64,000 nucleotides of DNA from Caenorhabditis remanei. Its lineage: Eukaryota > Nematoda > Chromadorea > Rhabditida > Rhabditidae. Location of the stretch: contig NC_071332.1 of assembly GCF_010183535.1 (NCBI RefSeq), forward strand, positions 21,204,001-21,268,000. Direction: 5' to 3'. The notes under the pieces are model-generated. The model saw nothing but the letters and a program-made list of their open reading frames with translations. It did no database searches and was not told where the DNA came from. The first letter of the stretch is position 1; each line of letters starts with the position of its first letter. Positions 33,301-42,820 of the stretch are shown in pieces. The position numbers and the translations under genes were made by a program.

Positions 33301-35968
33301 TCTGCTTTTTCGGTGATTTTTGAAATAAAAGTTGAACATTTCTGCATCTTTCGACGGAAAAATGTGCGAACTTTGGTGAAAATCGTTCTTTTGTCTCAAT
33401 AATTGGAAATCTTCATTTTTTTATCCAATTTTCAGTTGAACATCATTGAAAATCGGCTTTTCGCCTAGAAAATCCATTCAAAAATGTGTTTTCCAAACTG
33501 AAAAGTTGAAATTTTTGTCAAATTTTGGTTTTTCGTCTGAAATTGCAAAGAATCCCCATTAAAATGCTATTTTTCAATTGATATTTAGTGAAAATCGCAA
33601 TTTTTCGATTTCAAGTCAATTAAAAAGCTGAAAATCGCTGAAAAATCGGCTTTTCATCACTAAAGTTCATCAAAAAAGTATTTTTCAAGTTGAAAAATTG
33701 AAAATTTCGATAAAAATCTTTTTTTTTTCCGCTCTACAATCCGCAAAATCTGCTTTTTTTTTTCATTTTTCCCTAATAAATCCCAAAATTTTCTATTAAC
33801 GCTTCTTACAACTGCGCTCTACCGAAACCGAAGCAAATTGAATGCGAAATTGAGAGACTCAGAGAAAAAGAGACATTTTTCAAGGGAATTTCGGTAGAGC
33901 GCAGTTGTAAGAAGCGTGTCGTGATAATCAAAAGTTTGATTTTTTCAATTTTTTTCAGACTTGTCAAAAATCGGGCCGGGCCGGGCCGGGCCGAAATTTC
34001 TCTTGGCCCGGCCCGGCCCGGTCGGCCCGGATTCAAAAATGGGTACCCATTTTTACCAATTTTTTTTGTAATTTTTCGAAAAAAAAAAGAGTAAAAATGC
34101 TTAAATTATCATACGTATTCACATTTTGATGCAATTTTAAATGTTTATTCGAAAACTATACTTTTTTCAAAAAAGTTCAAAAAATTTCCAAGAAAAAAGT
34201 TCGAAAACACAAAATGTTTTGAAAAAATGTTTCAAAACGGGCCGAGCGAGCCGGGCCACGGGCCGGGCCGGGCCGAGATTTTTCCTGATTTCGGCCCGGC
34301 CCGGCCCGGCCCGTGACAAGTCTGATTTTTTTCCCAAATAAATTCACTTTTTCCCATTTTCAGCTGCCCATCGTCGTCCAACTCTCACCACCACTACTAT
34401 CCCAAATACTCAACAACTAAACAAGACCTCAATCTCTCTTCCCTCCGCCAACGCGTCTCCAGAGTGTGAATTCAAACTCTGCGGAAAACTGACACTCGAC
34501 CGTGATTCCGCGGGCGGAGACCGTCAATTCTATCTAGATGACGTCATCTATCCCCTCGAGGGTACTGTCAAATTGAATTCCCATTGCTCATCCCTCCCGG
34601 AGGCAATAGATGTCGAGTTCCGTGGTTATTTGCATCTTTTCCATGACCCAGTGATCCAGGGGGCGTCTAGAGGACTCCCGACATGGCACCGGTACTGGGC
34701 GATGCTCCATAGAGGAATCGTGTTCTTTTGGAGCACGCCGACGGATGAAATGACGGAGAAATCACCGTTATCACAGATTGATTTGACCAAATGTACGAAT
34801 CAATCGATTGAGGAGACGATGAGAGAGAAGACGGGAGGAGCGGAACACGAGTTTCATATCGAGCTGTTGATTGATCATGATCCGAGTCTCCTGGAGAAGA
34901 GACGGTATGGAGAGGATTCTGGAGAGGATAACTTGAATTTTTATTGATTTTAAGCTGAAAAATCGAGATTTTGAGCTTAAAATCGGGGTTTTTACCCTGA
35001 AAAATGGGATTTTCAAGCCTATAAACATGAAAAACGACTTGAAAAAACTGAAAATCTGAGTTTTTTGGCTGAAAAAACAACACTTTTAGCTGAAAATCCT
35101 GATTTTTGGCTGAAAATCGGAGGATATTGTGATTTTCAGCAAATTTCAGCCAAATTGATATAAGGAGGACCACCACTGATATGGTTAAATTTAACCGATT
35201 TTTTCCGATTTATTTTCTGAGTTTTGAAGGAAAAAGTGGTTTTTTGGCTGAAAATCTCAGTTTTTGATGTTTCTGAAGCAGAAAACTTGAATTTTGAAGG
35301 AAAAAAGGTTTTTTTGGCTGGAAAATCGAGATTTTTAGCTGAAAATCCAAGATTTTTTGCTGGAAAATCGAGATTTTGAGCTGAAAATCTGAGTTTTTTG
35401 GCTGAAAGTACAACATTTTTTGCCGAAAAATCGGGCGAAAAAGTGAAAAACTGTTCCAAAATTGGTGTTTTTAGCAAATTTCAGCCTATTTTCAGTAGGT
35501 TTAGCTGATTTTCTGGCATTTTTTGATAATTTTACAGGAAATTCCAGTGATTTCCAGCTTTTTTTGGATAGTTTTAGGCTGAAAATCACCGTTTAAGAGG
35601 TTTTTGGCGATTTTAAGTGCATTTTTCGCACTTTTTGAGCTGAAAACGACTATTTTGACTGGTTTTTGAGCGTTTTTTGAGTATTTTGAACCAATTTTCA
35701 GTCATGTTCCAACAAATTCCAAACATTTCGATGTTTTTAGTTTATAATAAAAAGTTTTTTAGTTTATAATATTCTATTTTCGGCATTTTTATAAGATTTT
35801 GAGCGGTTTTTCTAAATTTTTCTCTCAAAAACCCCATTTTTCAACGATTTTCCAGCCAAATTTTCAATTTTTTGCAATTTCAGCGTGATCCTCGCCGCCG
35901 ATTCGTCCGACCATCTATCCTCATGGCTCAACGCCATCAACGATACTCTCTACGTTTTGAGATCTTAA
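27313..35968 (+). CDS. ani-3: Anillin family protein (cytokinesis / germline scaffold)
   Basis: Exons 27313-27381, 27432-27612, 28745-29529, 31044-31392, 32314-32489, 32844-32928, 34364-34904 and 35884-35968 join in phase to about 756 residues. The N-terminal 345 residues are disordered and proline/acid-rich. Residues about 346-520 form the anillin homology domain: coiled coil LLCCRERLKLQLEEIRRLQ, then IVVLKCRTEVEATGVVTLL and VDFVIGVEIYM. Residues about 610-756 include the C-terminal PH domain: DVEFRGYLHLFHDP, LPTWHRYWAMLHRGIVFFW, and final helix SDHLSSWLNAINDTLYVL. Anillins link RhoA, septins and actomyosin at the cleavage furrow and germline bridges. The protein is much shorter than ANI-1 and lacks clear N-terminal myosin/actin-binding blocks, so it is an ANI-2/ANI-3-type short anillin. 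The symbol is an inference from length and long introns; the family is certain. Introns of 354-1514 bp carry many repeats. Confidence 0.93.
27700..28620. repeat. Recurrent CTGGCGCGCC motif array in anillin intron 2
   Basis: About eight copies of CTGGCGCGCCTTTGACGCG or its inverse in about 900 bp, often preceded by AAAAATGCAT. The palindromic GGCGCGCC core stands out in otherwise AT-rich DNA. Confidence 0.7.
29590..30060. repeat. Degenerate 10-bp tandem repeat (AAATTGGCTG / AAATCGGCTG)
   Basis: More than 40 near-tandem units of about ten bases, with variants TTGGCTGAAA, TCGGCTAAAA and TCGGTTAAAA, fill the first part of anillin intron 3. Confidence 0.75.
30418..31025. repeat. Six spaced copies of an AAAACGCGCCAACGTCA motif
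   Basis: Copies near 30418, 30568, 30682, 30818, 30868 and 31000 read AAAACGCGsCAmCGwC followed by CCCAGCCC. Units are 50-150 bp apart in anillin intron 3, probably an old tandem expansion. Confidence 0.65.
32540..32670. repeat. Palindromic MITE (TTCTTACAACTGCGCTC arms), copy 1
   Basis: TTCTTACAACTGCGCTCCACC at the left and GGTAGAGCGCAGTTGTAAGA at the right, with a CTCTGCGTCTCTCAATCTC interior. A related, more decayed stretch follows to about 32800. Anillin intron 5. Confidence 0.75.
33800..33925. repeat. Palindromic MITE (TTCTTACAACTGCGCTC arms), copy 2
   Basis: CTTCTTACAACTGCGCTCTA and TAGAGCGCAGTTGTAAGAAG are exact inverse ends of a roughly 125-bp element in anillin intron 6. Confidence 0.75.
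33956..34324. mobile_element. hAT-type non-autonomous element, second copy
   Basis: 369 bp bounded by CAGACTTGTCA / TGACAAGTCTG-type ends and flanked by an 8-bp direct repeat ATTTTTTT (33948-33955 and 34325-34332). It is an inverted, slightly deleted copy of the element at 22758-23188 with the same GGGCC arms. Confidence 0.85.
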
Positions 35969-36890
35969 ATCTCTTTGTTTCTCTGTTTTTTGTTATTTTT
36001 CTGTCATTTTTTGTTGTTCCCAATTTGTTAAGCCCCGCCCCTTTTCCCCTCTTTTCTCTAATCTATATTAGCATTTTAACGCTTTTTTTTTGAAATTTTT
36101 CAAGCTTCCCCTCCCCGACTAAATACGCTATAATCAAATATTCCCGATGAATTTTTGGTGTTTAAATTTTTGAAATTTTTTCGTTTTGCATAATAGTGTG
36201 AGAAATTCACTGCATTTTTGACAAATTTTGGTTTTAACCCGATTTCAAACGATTTTTCGCTGATTTTTCTAGAATTTTATACTCCAATACATTCTTGAAA
36301 GCCTAGTTTCAATTTTCAGATCAAAAATACTGCGAAAATCCAATAATTTTCAGCTTTAATCGCTGATAAAATGTCGTCTGAAATGAAAATGCCCCCTGTC
36401 GTCAGGTGTTATGCATTGTACGCAAACACCGTCACGTCAGAATGCGGACTTTTGAATGGGCGGTGCATTTGAAAGCAATCGGTGAGAAAATGGTTTTAAA
36501 AAGTGCTTTTTCGACGATTCTTTTTGGATTTTTATCGAAAATATAATTTTTTTCAGCTTTAATTTCTTCTTTCAGATTCATTTTTGCTATTATTTCATCA
36601 TCTGAGCTAAAATTTGAATTTAGAATCAATTCCAGTTTGTTTTGTTTTTTCCTCAGTCTCTTCGTTCAGCTTTCCTTCCATTTTCGGCAAAATCTCTTTC
36701 AGAATTACAAGAAATTCTGAAAATTCATCAAAAATAGTCACATTTTCGATGAAAAATTTCAAAAATTTCAAAAAAAAAAATTGGAAAAAAGGGACATTTT
36801 TTGAAGCCCGGCCTTGACAACTATGAGCTTTTTGAACACATTCTTGAAATAAACATTCATTTATTGATTCCCATGTAACACATCAAAAAA
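35969..36890. other. Intergenic, anillin 3' side
   Basis: AT-rich. It contains a 33-codon frame at 36371-36472 preceded by ATTTTCAG (see findings) and a reverse frame around 36432-36700 rich in Lys/Glu without a domain. Neither is convincing as a gene. Confidence 0.4.
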
Positions 36891-37467
36891 TTATTTCTGA
36901 ACCTTGCATCCGCGTTCAGCCGGCATCTTGGTAGTGGGATCCTCAGTGGTCTCCTCGATGGTCACCGCACCACCGCCTCCAGATCCTCCAGTACCTTCGC
37001 AAAGATCTTTGCAAGTGAATTCAACGTTCCAGCTGAAGAATAAGATACTGTACCTACAGTAAACGTGGCTCGTGACTCACGTTCCATTATAATTGTAATC
37101 GGCTGACGTAGAGGACTGTTGTTTGCACACAATCGCGCCAAAACCAGCAACTGTACCCTCATAATCCGTGGCAGTGTTGAGAATTACTTTGGTATCCTTG
37201 GTCATAATTCTAGCTCTAGCCGCGCAATCTGGTTTAACAGCTATGCATGTCATGGTGACCTCTTTGCAGCCATCTGCATTGATCGTGTTGCTGGAAAACA
37301 ATTATAGGTTTGCCTTAATTACCTTGATTAGGCACTTACTTGAAGATCAACTTGACATTTTCGTTCACAACATTTACAACGTTGGGACATTGGGTGCAGA
37401 GCTGACCGAGAGCTCCGAGAGCAGTTACTTGGAGAAGGACCAGTGAGAAGAGTAGTTGAGAACTCAT
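36891..37467 (-). CDS. Secreted C6-domain protein, short paralogue
   Basis: Reverse-strand exons 37467-37340, 37290-37081 and 37032-36891 give about 159 residues. A signal peptide (MSSQLLFSLVLLQVTALGAL) is followed by a C6-type domain: CTQCP, ADGCKEVTMTC, AIVCKQQ, FTCKDLC. The tail has a Gly stretch and only a short TTEDPTTK segment before RGCKVQK, so the Thr repeat of its neighbours is absent. AATAAA follows the stop. C6 proteins are nematode-specific and extracellular, with unknown role. This gene shares near-identical exons 1-2 with the next copy at 38.8-39.7 kb. Confidence 0.8.
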
Positions 37468-37648
37468 GATTTGTTGATGAAATGAGGGAATTCTTGCCGC
37501 TTATATTGCCTCCATTTTTTCTGATTTTGGGTCGATTTGCAAGTGAAATGAGTGCATCGGTGGTTGATTTGAATATACAGAGGGGTATACTTTAGTCTTT
37601 TGCAAAATCGTGGGAAAGATGCAAAGATCAGGTACAGTTTGAGGAATT

Positions 37649-37668
37649 GGGGGGGGGGGGGGGGGGGG
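37649..37668 (+). repeat. Run of 20 G
   Basis: Uninterrupted G tract upstream of a C6 gene. Other long G runs are at 46542-46554 (13) and 48257-48270 (14). Such tracts can form quadruplexes. Confidence 0.9.
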
Positions 37669-37779
37669 TAAGTGCGCTCTATCGTGCAAAGAAGACATAC
37701 AGAAGAGGAGACCAGAAACGTCTTTTAAGCAAACACTGAAACAAACACGAAACTCTTTAAAGAAAAACGTGTGATTCTT

Positions 37780-38600
37780 GTTCAGCATGTGTTGTTTATT
37801 ATTTCAGCCAGTTTGCAGACAATTTGACAGAGAAATGTTCGAGAAAATTGAATAAATTTGAATTACTGATTGCTACAGGTGTAGTGCTAAGAAATATCGC
37901 TAGAAGTTAAAATAATCACGGATTTTCAGTAAAATTGTGTGATATTCTTGTTCAGCGTGCCTTCTTTCCAGATTTCAGGGATTATGGGCGATGAATTATG
38001 GGAATGGGCGCTTGTAGCTGCGATGGACCGATTTCTTGATTAACAACGCACAAAGTGCTGCATTTTTTGTGATATTTGAGATCAGCTTGCCTTTTTTTAG
38101 TATTTCAGCCAATTTTCAAGCATATTGACATGTGAGTTTCTAAAAAAAATAGACATTTTAGTTAGTTACAGTAAGATTGCTTTACTTTTTCAGATATGTA
38201 TATCAAAATGTCTCAAGTAACTTAATGTTAGTTTGAAAATGGTTTTATAATGTTGTTCAGCGTGTTTTGCTTACTAGTTTTGTCAGTTTCAGAAGTTTAG
38301 AATGAAGAGTGTTTTTTCGAAATAAACAAACTTTTTGTCTGTGGGAGGAAACTTTCATAAAACTATTATCAATTTTCTTGAGAAATTTTCATAATCGGGT
38401 TCAGCATGTCTTGTTCAGTGTTACAGCCATCTTTGATCGGTTAATACTTCACGGATGCTCCACAAGCTATAAACCTTGAAAACGAAGTGTCAAAGCTAAA
38501 CTGAAACTGCTATATTCTTGTTCACCATGTTCTCTTCAATATTTTAGTAAGATTTCAGCTATTTTTTAGAATTTATAGAATTCCTGAGAAAAGGTCCTCG
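37780..38600. repeat. Array of about six TTCAGCATGTCTTGTTTAGT units
   Basis: Degenerate units near 37780, 37950, 38075, 38262, 38400 and 38520 each read ATTCTTGTTCAGCrTGTC, TTTAGTATTTCAGCC, AATTTTCAGAC. Units are 120-190 bp apart. Related units follow at 40.07-40.6, 47.0-48.06 and 15.4 kb. Confidence 0.65.
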
Positions 38601-38753
38601 ACATATGTGTTCCAGCCACTTCCTTCCCCACATCCCAACGTTACCCTAAAATAGATTTCCAGAACATTTATTCATTTTAATAATACAATGAATCGATACA
38701 ATTCCTCATGTATGCTTTTAACATGATTTCAAATTTAAACGGAATTTAAAGAA

Positions 38754-39744
38754 TTACTTCTTCTCGGCTCCAGGAACATGACATCCACGGTTGGCACGTG
38801 TCGTGGGTTTCGGGGTGGTGGTAGGTGCCTCCGTAGTGACGCAAGGCTCGGTGGAGGTAGAAGGTTCGAGAGTGGTCGTGGGCTCCACAGTAGTCGTCGG
38901 TTCTGCAGTAGTCGTAGGCTCAACGGTGGTGGTTGGCTCGACGGTGGTCGTGGACTCAATGGTGGACGTGGGTTCGATAGTGGTCGTGGGTTCGACGGTA
39001 GTCGTGGGTTCTACAGTAGTCGTAGGCTCTACAGTGGTAGTTGGCTCTACAGTGGTTGTTGGTTCAACGGTTGTTGTGGGCTCAACAGTAGTCGTCGGCT
39101 CCACTGTGGTTGTGGGCTCAACAGTTGTGGTGGGTTCTACAGTGGTGGTTGGCTCGACTGTGGTTGTGGGTTCTATGGTTGTGGTGGGCTCTACAGTAGT
39201 CGTAGGCTCCACAGTAGTCGTAAAATCTTCAGTGGTCTTCTCGATGGTCACCGCACCATCGTCTTCATCTTTTTCGCAAAGTGGTACGCAGGTGAATTCA
39301 ACGTTCCGCCTGAAGAATAAGATACTGCACCTATAGTAAACGTGGCTCGTGACTCACTTTTCATTATAATTGTATTCGGCTAACGTAGAGGACTGTTGTT
39401 TGCACACAATCGCGCCAAAATCAGCAACTGTACCCCCCTCATCCACGATAGACTTGAGAACTTCTTTGGTATCCTTGGTCATAATTCTAGCTCTAGCCGG
39501 GCAATCTGGTTTAACAGCAATGCATGTCATGGTGACCTCTTTGCAGCCATCCGCATTGATCGTGTTGCTGGAAAACAATCATATATTTGCCTTAATTACC
39601 TTGATTAGGCACTTACTTGAAGATCAACTTGACATTTTCGTTCTCAACATCTGTAACGTTGGGACATTGTCTGCAGAGCTGACCGAGAGCTCCGAGAGCA
39701 GTTACTTGAAGAAGGACCAGTGAGAAGAGTAGTTGAGAACTCAT
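38754..39744 (-). CDS. Secreted C6-domain protein with Thr-rich repeat (chimeric copy)
   Basis: Reverse-strand exons 39744-39617, 39567-39358 and 39309-38754 give about 297 residues. The signal peptide and C6 domain (CRQCP, ADGCKEVTMTC, AIVCKQQ, FTCVPLC) are almost identical to the gene at 36.9-37.5 kb. After it come about 18 copies of a six-residue VEPTTT repeat, then TEPCVTTEAPTTTPKP and RANRGCHVPGAEKK, identical to the gene at 40.8-42.3 kb. The Thr/Pro stretch should be heavily O-glycosylated, mucin-like. The protein is therefore a mosaic of its two neighbours. Function unknown; a surface-coat or barrier role is inference. Confidence 0.82.
38870..39235. repeat. 18-bp coding minisatellite (VEPTTT)
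   Basis: About 18-20 units of 18 bp encoding VEPTTT (occasionally IEP, AEP or LEP) on the reverse strand. Units differ mainly at third codon positions. Confidence 0.9.
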
Positions 39745-40059
39745 ATAATTTGTTAATGGAATGATGGAAATTTCGTGGCTTATATTGCCTCAATTTTTTC
39801 TGATTTTGGGTCGATTTGCAAGTGAAATGAGTGCTTTGGTGGTTGATTTGGAATATGTAGAGGGGTATACTTTAGTCGATCTAAAATCGAGGGAGAGATG
39901 AAAAGATCAGGTACAGTTTTGGGATAGAGGGAAGTGCGATCTATTGAACTTTTGGATCAACATCTATATGAAACTAGAAAAGAACATAAAACAGGGAACC
40001 GTCTTAAGCAAACACTGGGTCTTGAAGCAAGATAATTTAACGTTGCAAAACGAAACTTT

Positions 40060-40620
40060 GAAAAAAAATGGTTCAGCGTGTCTTGTTTAGTACCGCAGTC
40101 AATTTTCAAACACTTTGACCGGTGACTTTTTAAGAAATATAGATATTTTAGCTAGTTTTAGTAAGATTTCTTTACTTTTTTACTTTTTGGGCTTTTTTAA
40201 GCTCATGTGAAATTTTTTTCGAGGATATTTTGTATTTTAAGAAATGAAACTGAAATGCAGTCCAGAAAACGTCCATTTGTCTTCTATATACAAGAATGTT
40301 TCTTATTCGATGTCGAATAAAGATTTTTTCGATTCGAATAAAGATTTTTTAAAGATAAAAAAAATAGAAAAATATTTAGAAATGTTATTAATTTTCTTAA
40401 AATTTGTACCTATATCTATAAAATTCTACCATAATCGCGTTCAGCACGTCTTGTTTAGTTTTCAAGTTAATTTTCAGACTGGTTAATTACTGAGAAATGC
40501 TCAGATTTTTAGATTGCCCTTGGGGCCAAGACATGAATTCAATGTTTTTATATATTCAGATTCACCATGTTTTTTATTAATATCTTTTACACGTTTCAGA
40601 AGTTTTGGTATATCGAGAAA
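40060..40620. repeat. Further units of the TTCAGCATGTCTTGTTTAGT repeat
   Basis: Units near 40070, 40440 and 40560 in the spacer between the second and third C6 genes. The rest of 39745-40774 is AT-rich with no gene seen and resembles the spacer at 37.5-38.7 kb, so gene and spacer were probably duplicated together. Confidence 0.55.
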
Positions 40621-40774
40621 GTCAGTCAAATATGGAGTGCTATGTTCCAGCCACCCCCTTCCTTCCCTAAAATAGATTGCCAGAACATTTATTCATTTCA
40701 ATATAGCAATGAATCAATACAATTCCTCATGTATGCTTTTAACATGATTTCAAATTTAAACGGAATTTAAAGAA

Positions 40775-42281
40775 TTACTTCTTCTCGGCTCCAGGAACAT
40801 GACATCCACGGTTGGCACGAGTAGTTGGTTTCGGGGTGGTTGTAGGTGCCTCCGTAGTGACGCAAGGCTCGGTGGAGGTAGAAGGTTCGGGAGTGGTCGT
40901 GGGTTCTACAGTAGTTGTTGGCTCAACTGTAGTTGTTGGCTCCATAGAAGTCGTGGGTTCTACAGTAGTCGTGGGCTCCACAGTTGTAGTAGGCTCTAGA
41001 GTAGTCGTAGGCTCGGCGGTGGTCGTGGGCTCCATAGTAGTTGTGGGTTCAACTGTAGTTGTGGGCTCCACAGTAGTGGTGGGTTCTACAGTAGTCGTGG
41101 GCTCGATAGTTGTAGTTGGCTCAGCGGTGGTCGTGCGCTCCATAGTAGTCGTGGGTTCGACGGAAGTCGTAGGCTCTATAGTAGTCGTGGGTTCAACTGT
41201 AGTGGTGGGCTCGATAGTTGTAGTTGGCTCGACGGTGGTAGTGGGTTCGATGGTAGTCGTGGGCTCTACAGTAGTCGTGGGTTCAACTGTAGTCGTAGGC
41301 TCGACGGTGGTTGTTGGCTCGACAGTTGTTGTTGGTTCGATGGTAGTCGTAGGTTCAACTGTGGTGGTTGGTTCAATTGTAGTCGTGGGCTCCATAGTCG
41401 TCGTTGGCTGTACAGTAGTCGGAGGCTCAACAGTAGTCGTGGGTTCAACTGTAGTCGTGAGCTCGATTGTTGTAGTTGGCTCGATGGTGGTAGTGGGTTC
41501 GATGGTTGTGGTGGGCTCAACAGTAGTTGTAGGCTCGGCAGTGGTGGTTGGTTCTACAGTCGTCGTTGGCTTCACGGTGGTGGTTGGCTCAACAGTAGTC
41601 GTTGGCTCCTCAGTAGTTGTAGGTTTAGAAGTGGTCGTTGTTGTTGTTGTTGAGTTATATGTTGGCTCAATGGCAATTATACACTCTGTGTAACATCCTA
41701 TACCTTGTATTTTTCTATAAACAGTTAAGAATAATACAAATACTATAAGGCTCCACTCACGTATTATTATATTCTAGTTCATTATTACCAATGCAGTTTA
41801 CCGTCAGGTTTGTGAACCATGTTAACTTAATTGGTGTTCTTCTTTGAATATCATAGTATGACGGACCGGTTGGACAATCGCCATTTACATTCGAGCAGAC
41901 AATAGTATATTCTATGCAACCGTTAACAATGTTCTTACTGCAAAAAAGAAAATTACGTATTGAACTATTTCGGTTCATAGCAGCAAATGCAACACTTACA
42001 TGTATGTTGTATTGACTCCATTTGAAATAAAACTTGATGGATAATCACCACATTGTAGACAGGCTGCTGGAACAGTGTTCAATGAACGAGTTCAAGAACA
42101 GAAAAAACTCACGTAAGTCCTGTTGAAGGAGGGAAAGTCCATGACGAACAGGTGACCGCAATTGCGGGAAATGCACAGATAAATTGACAAGATTTGATCC
42201 ACCACTAATCAACTCATCCTGAGAATAAACGACACCAACGATTCCAATGAGAATACCGAGGAGAAGAGGAAAACGAGTCAT
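40775..42281 (-). CDS. Secreted C6-type protein with long Thr-rich mucin-like repeat
   Basis: Reverse-strand exons 42281-42113, 42066-42000, 41937-41761 and 41714-40775 join in phase to about 450 residues. A signal peptide (MTRFPLLLGILIGIVGVVYS) is followed by a diverged C6-like domain (CLQCGDY, NGCIEYTIVC, TVNCIGN, GCYTECI). Residues about 150-425 are some 43 VEPTTT-like units. The end (TTTPKPTTRANRGCHVPG) equals that of the preceding paralogue. Unlike that gene the N-terminal domain is its own. Repeat number probably varies between strains. Confidence 0.82.
40880..41640. repeat. 18-bp coding minisatellite (VEPTTT), long version
   Basis: About 40 units of 18 bp encoding VEPTTT with substitutions (IEP, AEP, MEP, VQP, ERT). 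Same unit as at 38.9-39.2 kb. Confidence 0.9.
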
Positions 42282-42456
42282 TTTCAGTATGATTCTCAGC
42301 GGATTCCACTAGTTTTATAGATAACGATTTGCATATTCTAATTAGTTGAATATACATAATTGATCACAAAGAACTAATTCAAAAAATCAAAGTGCAAACA
42401 TCAGATTTATTAGGAAGGGAATGTGCAATAGTTAAAGAAAAATCAACAAAAATTGA

Positions 42457-42820
42457 TCATTTTCCATTCTGAAGTTCGAGAAGAATCTTGGCAATCGGTG
42501 CCTTTCCATTTCTGATGAGTGCATCGGTGAGTGGTCCAACCCAGTGATTCTTTGTCTTTAGAAGATCGATGAGTGCATCGACTTGCTCGTCGGAGCCCTG
42601 CAATCCATATCAATTATGAATCATGAATACAATCACAGAAATTCTATACCTTTGCATACAACGCGCCCATTTCATAAGATCTGAGAACATTTCTGGCGAC
42701 AAGAAGTGGAACGACATCGCGGATGTTGATCTGTTGAAGAGAGTCACGGAGACGGTCGAGATTATCCGCTTGGAGAGCACGGATGTCGGCGAGGCTTGGC
42801 GAACAGGTGACAGTGGTCAT
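42457..42820 (-). CDS. Small CARD-only protein
   Basis: Exons 42820-42650 and 42597-42457 (52-nt intron with GTATAG donor and TTGCAG acceptor) give 103 residues. The whole protein matches the caspase-recruitment (CARD) pattern: NLDRLRDSL (helix 1), VVPLLVARNVLRSYEMGAL (helices 2-3, with the VLxxxE signature), SDEQVDALIDLLKTK (helix 4), GPLTDALIRNGK (helix 5) and APIAKILLEL (helix 6). There is no other domain, signal peptide or membrane helix. CARDs bind other CARDs; in C. elegans CED-3 and CED-4 use them to start apoptosis. A single-domain protein could act as a decoy or adaptor, which is inference. TTTCTAG 10 nt before the ATG fits SL1 trans-splicing, and AATAAA lies 46 nt after the stop, so the gene looks complete and expressed. 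Confidence 0.75.

Noticed and set aside
36432..36629. Reverse-strand Lys/Glu-rich frame after anillin
   Set aside because: No domain, no good start context, and no believable exon to join; composition matches AT-rich noncoding DNA.
38778..39320. Apparent Gly/Arg-rich secreted protein on the + strand
   Set aside because: Another frame of the same minisatellite, without start context or splice support.
38791..39336. Forward-strand VVVGSTVVVGS repeat frame, also at 40812-41693
   Set aside because: Antisense of the VEPTTT minisatellite. An 18-bp repeat keeps several frames open. The reverse strand carries the signal peptides and Cys domains.
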